NCBI GenBank assembly: GCA_000992085.1
Contig: LBTN01000004.1
Coordinates: forward strand, 1 to 36,331
DNA length: 36,331 nucleotides
Direction: 5' to 3'
From: Candidatus Magasanikbacteria bacterium GW2011_GWA2_37_8
GTDB taxonomy: Bacteria; Patescibacteriota; Patescibacteriia; Magasanikbacterales; GWA2-37-8
Made by a program: the position numbers and the translations under genes. This document shows, in pieces, positions 7,858 to 14,893 of this stretch. The notes under the pieces were generated by a model. The model saw nothing but the letters and a program-made list of their open reading frames with translations. It was not told the DNA's origin and ran no database searches. How positions within the stretch are numbered: the first letter of the stretch is position 1; each line of letters begins with the position of its first letter.

Positions 7858-8651
7858 ATACCTGAACCATCATACTGGCGCAAACCTCTACGCCATAAAA
7901 AACTAACAATTAAAGCAAGTATTAATAGCCATACTATCATAAGGGTTAATCCGTAAAATAATTCATAGCCATGAATTTGTTCTAGAAAAATTTGAGCTGG
8001 GAAATAGGCTAGATATTTAAAAGGTAAACAATTGGCAATATTTTGTAAAACAATTGGGAAAAAAGCTAAAGGAGCGAATGCTCCGGAAAAAACTTTGTAA
8101 AAGAAATAAATAAAATTATCTAAGGCTTTGTTTTCACCAAACCAAAATGATGTTAGTCCAGAAATCATTTCTAATAAATGCGACATAGTAAGTACGATTA
8201 AGCAAACCAAAGCAAATAGTATCCAAGTAAATGGTGATGAAGGCAGGCGGAAATAATCAGGGAAAAAGATGTAAATAATTATTGCTAAAACTGTAACCGG
8301 AAAAAAAGAAATTAAACGATAAGAAAATTCATGGATAAAAGCAAAACTAATGAAACTTAGTGGACGAACCAAGTGAATATTTAATTTACCCTGGACAATA
8401 TTGCGTTGGAAAATGCCACCAACATGAGAAGTACAGGTTTGGACAATAAAGGCCGTGATTAAGTAGTAGGTAATAATTGCAGTTCGGTCAAAACCAGCGA
8501 TAGAAGTGTTTTGTTTATAAATACTTAACCAAATAATTGGGAATATAATAAAAGGTGATAAATCGGCGATAAACCAAATTAACATTCTCATTCGATAGGC
8601 GAGATGTTGTTGAATATAAGTTTTAGTTAGTTGTCGGAATGCTTTTATCAC
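7854..8651 (-). CDS. ABC-2 type exporter permease (first subunit)
   Basis: This 265-residue membrane protein has about six membrane segments. Its start AFRQLTKTYIQQHLAYRMRM resembles the amphipathic N-terminus of COG4587-type permeases, and it has a conserved interior GIFQRNIVQGKLNIHLVRPLS loop. The start lies 29 bases inside the upstream ligase-like gene. A later internal ATG (residue 20 or 22) would lose the conserved N-terminal helix, so I keep the first. It forms the heteromeric exporter with the next two genes. Confidence 0.8.
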   Translation of the reverse strand: MIKAFRQLTKTYIQQHLAYRMRMLIWFIADLSPFIIFPIIWLSIYKQNTSIAGFDRTAIITYYLITAFIVQTCTSHVGGIFQRNIVQGKLNIHLVRPLSFISFAFIHEFSYRLISFFPVTVLAIIIYIFFPDYFRLPSSPFTWILFALVCLIVLTMSHLLEMISGLTSFWFGENKALDNFIYFFYKVFSGAFAPLAFFPIVLQNIANCLPFKYLAYFPAQIFLEQIHGYELFYGLTLMIVWLLILALIVSFLWRRGLRQYDGSGI

Positions 8652-10017
8652 AAGAAAGTTTTGCTAAAAAATAGATAAGTAAAATTATTCCAAACACATG
8701 AAAGAAAGCGGGGGAGGTGAGGTTGATAATTAACAATGCGCCAAGCATGGCTAGTAGCAAAGTTTGAGGCTTTGCTTTTTTTATTATTTTAATAATTAAT
8801 GTTAACCATAGTATCAAACCAATTAATCCCATTTCTGCCCAAATTTCTAAATAGCCCCAATCAAAGTGGGGGGTGGTGATGGTTTGTTTAAATACGGGGC
8901 TATACACAGTTACCGTGTCGCCCAAACCAAGGCCTGCAATTGGGGAATTGATAATTTTTTCTTTAATCTTTGGTAAAAGTAACATTCGACTAAGCGAGCT
9001 ATCTTCGATTGATGGGCTGGCAATACTTTGTAAACGCAGGCCAAATATTTCCCAACCCAAACTCTGGCCACGACTGGCAGTAAAATGAATAGTGGTAAAA
9101 CCAATTATTAAAATAAAAGCAAAGACAATACTGTATTTTAAACAACTTAACCAGTAATCTTTTTTAAAAAGTAGTAATGTGCCAACAAACAAAGCCACAT
9201 AATATATACGAGTTAGATTAATTACTAAAACCAAAATAGTAATTATTCCTACGATCCAATTAAGTTTGGTATTTTTTTGTTTAATTAATTCGAATATTAT
9301 CCAAAGTATTATTGGTACAATTAGCAGATGTTCGTTTAAAACCAAACGAAAAAAATAAAAAGGCAAGGCGGTAATTTTGCCGCCAGCAACATCGCGATAC
9401 CAGTGATAGTAACTATCTTGTAAAGAAAATAGGCCACTAGAAAAACCAAAAAAAGTACCGGTGATAATAATAAAATTGCCAACTAAAGTGGCAATTAAAA
9501 TATTTTTGGTTACATTTAAAAATTTCGGATTATTGGTAATAATTTCTTTAAGTGGGAAATAATAACCCAAAAATAAATAGGGGATTAGGTCGGAGATAAC
9601 GGCGTTTAGATTATGTCCATTTTTAAAACCAATTATGGCAGAGATAATTGCCCAAATTCCAATACCCAAAATAATAAAAAAGAATTTATCGTTAGTAATA
9701 TCTTTGGTTTTCTTTTCTTTAATTTTTTGTGCTAAAAAAATAGTTAAAGAAAAAATTAGAAGTAGGGTGCGTAGAGTTACACTGCCAACACCTAAATAAC
9801 TGCCCGACCCGCCTAAAATTATTTCTCCGGCAATTATATACCATCCCCAGTTGTTGTTTTTGATTAATAAATAACTGGTGGCACAAGCAACAATAATTGA
9901 TAATAAAGTATTAACAATACTAGCGCCAAGCAGCGGAGTTTCGGGTGTAAAAATAAAAGAAAATATTCTTAATAAAAAGAATATAGCCAGAGATAACCAA
10001 AAAATCTTTTTTGACAT
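8623..10017 (-). CDS. O-antigen ligase / Wzy-like polymerase family membrane protein
   Basis: This 464-residue protein has about 11-12 membrane segments and one large soluble loop near residues 320-390. The loop contains the Wzy_C-type pattern: an R/K-rich helix, INSPIAGLGLGD and THFDWGYLE-type residues (HFDWGYLEIWAEMGLIG). Members polymerise glycans or ligate lipid-linked polysaccharides on the outer side of the membrane. In a Patescibacterium without LPS, polymerisation or attachment to a wall or protein acceptor is more likely than LPS ligation. It is the first gene of the membrane-protein end of the long minus-strand operon, and follows fmt by three bases. Confidence 0.78.
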   Translation of the reverse strand: MSKKIFWLSLAIFFLLRIFSFIFTPETPLLGASIVNTLLSIIVACATSYLLIKNNNWGWYIIAGEIILGGSGSYLGVGSVTLRTLLLIFSLTIFLAQKIKEKKTKDITNDKFFFIILGIGIWAIISAIIGFKNGHNLNAVISDLIPYLFLGYYFPLKEIITNNPKFLNVTKNILIATLVGNFIIITGTFFGFSSGLFSLQDSYYHWYRDVAGGKITALPFYFFRLVLNEHLLIVPIILWIIFELIKQKNTKLNWIVGIITILVLVINLTRIYYVALFVGTLLLFKKDYWLSCLKYSIVFAFILIIGFTTIHFTASRGQSLGWEIFGLRLQSIASPSIEDSSLSRMLLLPKIKEKIINSPIAGLGLGDTVTVYSPVFKQTITTPHFDWGYLEIWAEMGLIGLILWLTLIIKIIKKAKPQTLLLAMLGALLIINLTSPAFFHVFGIILLIYFLAKLSCDKSIPTTN

Positions 10018-10020
10018 AGT

Positions 10021-10944
10021 TTAAACCATTTTAGCAGTGTCTAAATCACGAATGCCATTTACCCATGCCAAGGCAGTCATAATATTTTTTCCTTCCGGTT
10101 GTAGAGTAATAATTTCTAAAGCACCTTGCCCGCACCCAATCAATATTTTATATTTTTCTAAAATAATTTTCCCCGTAGGTATTTTTTCGGTTGTGGGTTT
10201 GATGTTTATTAGTTTGATTCGTTTATCTTTAAAAGTAGTCCAAACCCCTGGCCATATTTCTAAACCACGCCCTAGATTATAAATTTCTGTAGCGGTTTTG
10301 TTCCAATCTATCCGCCCGCTTTCTTTGGTGAACATAGTACAAAAAGTAACTTTTGTTTCATCCTGAATTTGAGGTTTGATTGTGCCTTTTAAGTACTTCG
10401 GGGTAGCCTCTAAAAGCCCTAAAATTGCCATTTTTAGAAGCTTGGCGGATAAAGTAGTGTAAGTGTCGGTTGGATCGATTTTTAAGGTGTTTTGAAGCAA
10501 AATTGGCCCGTGATCCATTTTTTCGTCCATAACCATAATGGATACCCCGGTTTCGGATTCGCCGTTAATTAAAACCGATTGAATAGGGGAGGCGCCACGA
10601 TATTTTGGCAAAAGCGAAGGGTGGACGTTGATTGATCCAAATTTGGGTGTTTCTACAATTTGTTTGGGGATAATTAGCCCATATTCGCAAACAATATTTA
10701 AATCAATATTGGTTGGCAATTTGTATTCTTTTAATTTTTCTGGTTGATCAATTTTTAAATTATATTTTTCGGCCACAATTTTTACTGGTGATTTTTGTAA
10801 TTCTTGTTTACGACCTACTGGGCGATCAGGTTGGGTAATTACTAGTTCAATATCAAAATCAGCGCTATCAATCAGCGCTTCCAAAATTCCAGCAGCAAAA
10901 TTTTCTGTGCCAAAAAAAATAATTTTTGGTTTTTCATTTTCCAT
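10021..10944 (-). CDS. fmt: Methionyl-tRNA formyltransferase
   Basis: This enzyme formylates Met-tRNAfMet using 10-formyl-THF, which permits normal initiation. Counting from the chosen start (MENEKPKIIFFGTE), the catalytic residues fall at N106, H108 and D144, in SINVHPSLLPKYRG and DEKMDHGP. These are the same numbers as in the E. coli enzyme. The 307 residues comprise the Rossmann formyltransferase domain and the smaller C-terminal tRNA-binding domain. An upstream in-frame start would add 16 residues overlapping def and was rejected. The gene follows def by seven bases, the classical def-fmt pair. Confidence 0.95.
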   Translation of the reverse strand: MENEKPKIIFFGTENFAAGILEALIDSADFDIELVITQPDRPVGRKQELQKSPVKIVAEKYNLKIDQPEKLKEYKLPTNIDLNIVCEYGLIIPKQIVETPKFGSINVHPSLLPKYRGASPIQSVLINGESETGVSIMVMDEKMDHGPILLQNTLKIDPTDTYTTLSAKLLKMAILGLLEATPKYLKGTIKPQIQDETKVTFCTMFTKESGRIDWNKTATEIYNLGRGLEIWPGVWTTFKDKRIKLINIKPTTEKIPTGKIILEKYKILIGCGQGALEIITLQPEGKNIMTALAWVNGIRDLDTAKMV

Positions 10945-10951
10945 AATTTTT

Positions 10952-11434
10952 CTATTCTTGTTTAGCTTCAAAAATGTCTTTAGCTTTATCAATAAACAAA
11001 ATTCCGTTTAAATGATCAACCTCATGCTGAATAACACGCGCGAAAAAATCTTGAGCAACAAAATTTAATGTTTTACCACTTTCATCCAGTGCCTGTACTT
11101 TTATTTTGGTGTAGCGTTTTACTTTGCCAAATAGTTTTGGTACCGACAAACAACCTTCTGTATCCCAAGCGGTTTTTCGGCTAAGTTTTTCCCATTCTGG
11201 ATTAACTAAAATTAAATCCTGTTTTTTATTTGGTGTAGCCTCTTTGCCGATTACACATAAGCGAATATTGTGGTTTACTTGTGGCGCGGCCAAACCAATG
11301 CCGTCGGCAGCATACATTATAGGTACCATTTCTTTAATTAATTTTTTAGCTGTGGCTGTTTTTAAAAAACTCACCTCAATTTCTTTAGAGCGTTCTCGTA
11401 AACTTTTTGTTGGTAGAGTAATAATTTTTAACAT
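10952..11434 (-). CDS. def: Peptide deformylase
   Basis: This metalloenzyme removes the N-formyl group from nascent proteins. The three diagnostic motifs are present: GIGLAAPQV with Q52, EGCLSVP with metal ligand C95, and QHEVDHLNG with H137, catalytic E138 and H141. The 160-residue length is typical. It stands directly before fmt in the same operon. Confidence 0.97.
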   Translation of the reverse strand: MLKIITLPTKSLRERSKEIEVSFLKTATAKKLIKEMVPIMYAADGIGLAAPQVNHNIRLCVIGKEATPNKKQDLILVNPEWEKLSRKTAWDTEGCLSVPKLFGKVKRYTKIKVQALDESGKTLNFVAQDFFARVIQHEVDHLNGILFIDKAKDIFEAKQE

Positions 11435-11473
11435 ATTTATTAAGGAAAAAGGAGTAAGGAATAATGTGAAAAT

Positions 11474-11519
11474 AATAAGGAATAAAACGGATATATTTAA
11501 AATTTATTTATTCCTTATT
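11474..11519. repeat. 13-bp inverted repeat of an AAGGAATAA unit
   Basis: A perfect 13-bp inverted repeat, AATAAGGAATAAA at 11474-11486 and its complement at 11507-11519, has a 20-base spacer. The right arm contains the stop codon of the small unknown gene. Further AAGGAATAA-like copies lie at about 11440-11466. It can form a hairpin in the minus-strand transcript between the small gene and def. It lacks a GC-rich stem, so it may be repeat debris rather than a terminator. Confidence 0.5.
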
Positions 11520-11789
11520 CTTTACTTCTTTATCTTTATTGTTCACCTGTTTGGCTTTCCAAAAAAATAATTTGCCTGGGCTAGAAACGTTACTGTCTTT
11601 AATTTCAGCAAATATTTGCCGGGCCTGACTTACGCCAATTTTTTTTATTATACCTAAATACATGGCAAATTTTTTTCTTTCGCCAAAAGCACTAGAAATC
11701 ACATCGGTCCAGTAATGTACTTCGGAGTGGATGTTTTTGTTTTTTTTAACGTCAATTTTATTTTTTATCAGACTCGATAGGTTGTCCAT
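11508..11789 (-). CDS. Small protein of unknown function (93 aa)
   Basis: I do not recognise this protein. It is 93 residues long, soluble, strongly basic and Lys-rich. A predicted helical core (YWTDVISSAFGERKKFAMYL, then IIKKIGVSQARQIFAEIKD) could pack as a small helical bundle, and the C-terminal tail is low-complexity and Lys/Glu-rich. It starts four bases after the LigB/MEMO-like gene and precedes def, so it is co-transcribed with both. The KFAMYLGIIKKIG-ARQIFAEIK pattern gives the impression of a small nucleic-acid-binding protein, but that is a guess. The coding call rests on tight operon spacing and a well-placed ATG. Confidence 0.7.
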   Translation of the reverse strand: MDNLSSLIKNKIDVKKNKNIHSEVHYWTDVISSAFGERKKFAMYLGIIKKIGVSQARQIFAEIKDSNVSSPGKLFFWKAKQVNNKDKEVKNKE

Positions 11790-11793
11790 ATTA

Positions 11794-12585
11794 TTAAATT
11801 ACGAAATTGGCTGTGAGGTAGCCTACGCCAAATGGCCCCTCGTAATTATATATTTTGTAGGTGTATTTCATATTAGATAAAATACCCATCAAAATCAAGA
11901 AAGATCGGAAACCGCATTCGGCAGCATTTTCTACAAATTTTGGATCTAGCTTTAGCATACCAGCAATATTATTGGTTGCTAATAATTCTTGAATTTTTTG
12001 ATCAAATTCGGCTCCGGCAGGATTGAATCCGGCGGGTGCATCGGTAGTTAGGGCATGCGACAAGTCTCCAGAAGCAATTACTGCTATTCGTTTGGTGGTA
12101 TTAGTAATAAATTCTTTTAGTAAATAGCCAAAATCAAAATGGGTTTTCCAACTTAGTTGGCTAAATCCTATTGGTAACAAACGAACGTTTGGCAAATGAC
12201 GAGTGAGATAAAATAGTGGCACAGCTGCGCCGGGGTCAAGTTTTTCTTCGCTAACCATAGCAATTGGCACCCCTTTTTCTTTGCCGCTTTCTCTAAGTAT
12301 GGCAGATAGGTGTAATTCGCCTTTGAATTTTAATTTGGTGGTTAGGTCTCCAAATTGGCGCAAATCGGTTTCATATTCGGGGTGAACGTTTAAAGTAAAA
12401 GCGTCATCGAAGTAGCTGCCATGAGGGGAAATTAACAAAATGACGTCTGGTTTGGTTGAATATAAATCTTCCTCTAGTTTTTCTAGAGCTTGTTTGGTTT
12501 TTTCTACTTTTTTTATTGCCTCTTGACCGATAGCTGGGATAAGTAGTGGGGGGTGAGGAGTGATAGCTGCAAAAACTAAAGGCAT
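11794..12585 (-). CDS. LigB/MEMO-like protein (class III extradiol dioxygenase fold; AmmeMemoRadiSam B-type)
   Basis: The 263-residue product begins FAAITPHPPLLIP with H11, then ISPHGSYF with H55, LDPGAAVPLFYL around D117 and ASGDLSHA with H177. These are the positions that bind metal or line the active site in LigB-type class III extradiol dioxygenases and the related MEMO family. In the usual DHG motif the histidine is replaced here by proline (DPG), so ring-cleavage activity is doubtful. The AMMECR1-domain and radical-SAM partners common for the AmmeMemoRadiSam set are not in the window. The true substrate and role are unknown. Confidence 0.75.
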   Translation of the reverse strand: MPLVFAAITPHPPLLIPAIGQEAIKKVEKTKQALEKLEEDLYSTKPDVILLISPHGSYFDDAFTLNVHPEYETDLRQFGDLTTKLKFKGELHLSAILRESGKEKGVPIAMVSEEKLDPGAAVPLFYLTRHLPNVRLLPIGFSQLSWKTHFDFGYLLKEFITNTTKRIAVIASGDLSHALTTDAPAGFNPAGAEFDQKIQELLATNNIAGMLKLDPKFVENAAECGFRSFLILMGILSNMKYTYKIYNYEGPFGVGYLTANFVI

Positions 12586-12605
12586 AAAATATTATTTAAA
12601 TTTAA

Positions 12606-14807
12606 TTATTCTTTAGCAATAGTAACTTTTTCTGTTACCGCCCATTCGGCTAATTTATTTGGTTCTATAAAACGATTATTATAATCGGGATTACCCATTG
12701 TTAGAATAATGTATTGTTTTTTATCTTTTCTGTCTTGTATTAACATAATCAAAATTGAACCTGCTTCTCCAGTATAGCCGGTTTTACTGGCTAAAATTTG
12801 ATAGTTACGTCCGGTAGTAGAAATTAGTTGATTGGTATTTATTAAATTATGTGTGGCCACCTTGTTTTTATTTAATGTTTCTTTAAAAGTATATTTGGTT
12901 TGCGATAGAATGTTTTTTATAGTGCTATTACTTAGTATTTTGGTAAATATTTTTAGTAGATCACGAGCGGTAGATTTATTTCCATCATCTAAACCAGTAA
13001 CATCGGTTATAATACTATTATCTGCGCCCCATTCGGCCAACTGGTCATTAGCAGATTTGATAAATTCTTTTTCGGTTAAGCCGGTTGCCTGAGCAACCAT
13101 ACGGGCGGTGTTATTTACAGAAGCAATCAGCATGGTATTTAGCAGGTCTTTGTTTTTAATTTTTTCGCCATCAATTAAGTTTAATAAATTACCGTATGCC
13201 TCATATTTACTTTTGGTGTATGTAGTTATTTTATTTTGATCAAAATTATTACTCAAAGCTTCGTAAGCGGTAATTAATTTAGTAAGAGAGGCGATCGAAC
13301 GAACCGTATCGATATTTTTTCCAGCCAAAATTCTACCACTTGGATATTCGGCAACTAAATAAGTAGGTACGTTAGTTTTGAACAAATCTTCTGGTGGGGC
13401 AGTAGAATCACCCAAGAATTTATTTTTGGCTGATAATAAACTAGCATTTAAAAATAGTGGTTCGCCTTCGGGGATTCCCATAGCAGTGGTGGCAGAAATA
13501 CTAACGATATTGTTGTTTTTGTAACCCAGTGCTATAAAAGTTTCTTCATCTGTGATTTTGCGTTTTAATCCTTTGTCGATTACATAAACATTTTTACTGC
13601 CTATTGCTTTAATCAAAACTCCATCTTGTAGATTGATGGGCAGATCGGCTACTGGGTATTTTTTTAATTCGGCTAGTTTATGTTTTTCAATTTTTAAATT
13701 TTTGAAATTAATTTCGACGACCCGTTTATCGGTTACTGGAAAAAGGGTTCCATCTTTTAATAAGTAATAATTATTATTCAAATCTGTAATTTGATAAATA
13801 ACACCCTGGGGCGCAATAGTAGAAGCAGTGATTACAGAACCAATAGTATAGCCGTTTAGATCGGGCGCGGCAACTTCGATGATTTCGTCTGGGTTATAAC
13901 CCATTTTCCGTACTACTTCTTCTGAAGCGAATGGACGTAATACATCGTAATCTAACAAATATATACCGTTTGGCGATCTTAAAATAGAATAATTAGGAAA
14001 AGAAATTGGAGCACCAGTAGGATAGTTGCTTAATTCTGTATCTGGTACAAGCATCGCCATTTTGGGGTCAATGCGTGTAACCAAAGCAGTTAGGCTAGCA
14101 AATTTTCTTTTTTTACCATCTTGCAACAACCACATTTCGCTACTGCTGGCAGATTTTAGCAGCGAACCGTTAGGATAAACTTGGCCAAACCAAGTTTCCC
14201 AAATTCTCCAAAAGTTTTTATTACCGTTTAAGTGTGGAGTGTAGGTATAAAGAAAAGCGGTTGCCCAACTTTGGGGAACAATTTCGGTATTATCTATTAC
14301 TGTTAAAGATCCTTGTTTTTTGATATAAGATTTGTCGCTGTTGTTGTAATACCACCGCATAATAGCTGCCGCATTTTCTACCTGATTAGCAAATCCTTTT
14401 TTAGTTTGGATGCGCAAATCATCCATACTACAACTATCGCAAACAGCATAACCGGTTGCCCAATCTAATTGCTTGGTAGTAGGGGAGTCGTCGGTAATTA
14501 AGCTTTGTTCTTTTTGTAAAGTAACTAATAAAAATTTAGGATTGATTTGATAGGTCTTGGCAGAATCGTAAATAATGTCGGCTGCTGTTTTAGTTGTACC
14601 AGTAGAATCGGTTGCCTTATAGTTACGCAAATAACTACCTCGGTCGTCTAGAAATTGTTGAACGTCGGTTCTAGTCCAGCTACAGTCTTGTAATTCTGCA
14701 TCGGAAATAATAAATTGAGGATTAAATTCGGTTTGAGCAAAAACAAAAAGGGGCTCTGATAGTATAATAACAGATAAAACAAAAATGCTAATTTTTTTCA
14801 GTAACAT
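12606..14807 (-). CDS. Secreted multidomain wall enzyme: lysozyme-like domain, repeats, S11 D,D-carboxypeptidase
   Basis: The 733-residue product has a signal peptide at about 1-24 (cleavage near VFA-Q). Residues ~30-210 resemble a lysozyme/glucosaminidase-like module: ISDAELQD, TRTDVQQFLDD, INPKFLLVTLQKEQSLITD and a Cys pair in CDSCS. Residues ~220-460 hold about four degenerate repeats of the type 'YLL-DG-RPF-S', each ending in a YP-G-PI-like turn. Residues ~480-733 are a peptidase S11 (penicillin-binding) domain with S507-L-T-K510, S563-V-N565 and K675-T-G677 all intact. It should trim D-Ala from peptidoglycan stem peptides outside the membrane and may also bind or cut glycan strands. It opens the long minus-strand operon behind a good promoter. 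Confidence 0.87.
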   Translation of the reverse strand: MLLKKISIFVLSVIILSEPLFVFAQTEFNPQFIISDAELQDCSWTRTDVQQFLDDRGSYLRNYKATDSTGTTKTAADIIYDSAKTYQINPKFLLVTLQKEQSLITDDSPTTKQLDWATGYAVCDSCSMDDLRIQTKKGFANQVENAAAIMRWYYNNSDKSYIKKQGSLTVIDNTEIVPQSWATAFLYTYTPHLNGNKNFWRIWETWFGQVYPNGSLLKSASSSEMWLLQDGKKRKFASLTALVTRIDPKMAMLVPDTELSNYPTGAPISFPNYSILRSPNGIYLLDYDVLRPFASEEVVRKMGYNPDEIIEVAAPDLNGYTIGSVITASTIAPQGVIYQITDLNNNYYLLKDGTLFPVTDKRVVEINFKNLKIEKHKLAELKKYPVADLPINLQDGVLIKAIGSKNVYVIDKGLKRKITDEETFIALGYKNNNIVSISATTAMGIPEGEPLFLNASLLSAKNKFLGDSTAPPEDLFKTNVPTYLVAEYPSGRILAGKNIDTVRSIASLTKLITAYEALSNNFDQNKITTYTKSKYEAYGNLLNLIDGEKIKNKDLLNTMLIASVNNTARMVAQATGLTEKEFIKSANDQLAEWGADNSIITDVTGLDDGNKSTARDLLKIFTKILSNSTIKNILSQTKYTFKETLNKNKVATHNLINTNQLISTTGRNYQILASKTGYTGEAGSILIMLIQDRKDKKQYIILTMGNPDYNNRFIEPNKLAEWAVTEKVTIAKE

Positions 14808-14834
14808 AAGATAAGCTAATTATTTACAACTAAT

Positions 14835-14864
14835 ATTATACCACATTTTATCATAACAAAACAA
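14835..14864 (-). promoter_or_regulatory. Promoter for the S11/def/fmt/exporter operon
   Basis: On the minus strand an extended -10 TGG-TATAAT (complement of 14835-14843) lies about 25 bases before the ATG at 14807. A weak -35 TTGTTT (complement of 14859-14864) has an 18-base spacer. The -35 overlaps the clpB terminator stem. It would drive the genes from 14807 down to 6076, which have no clear internal terminator. Confidence 0.65.
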
Positions 14865-14885
14865 CCCCATAAAAGAGGTTGTTTT
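14858..14885 (-). terminator. Intrinsic terminator downstream of clpB
   Basis: A 9-bp stem (AAAACAACC at 14858-14866 with GGTTGTTTT at 14877-14885) has a ten-base loop. It lies immediately after the clpB stop in the direction of transcription, with a T-rich continuation. Confidence 0.75.
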
Positions 14886-14893
14886 AGCCAAAA

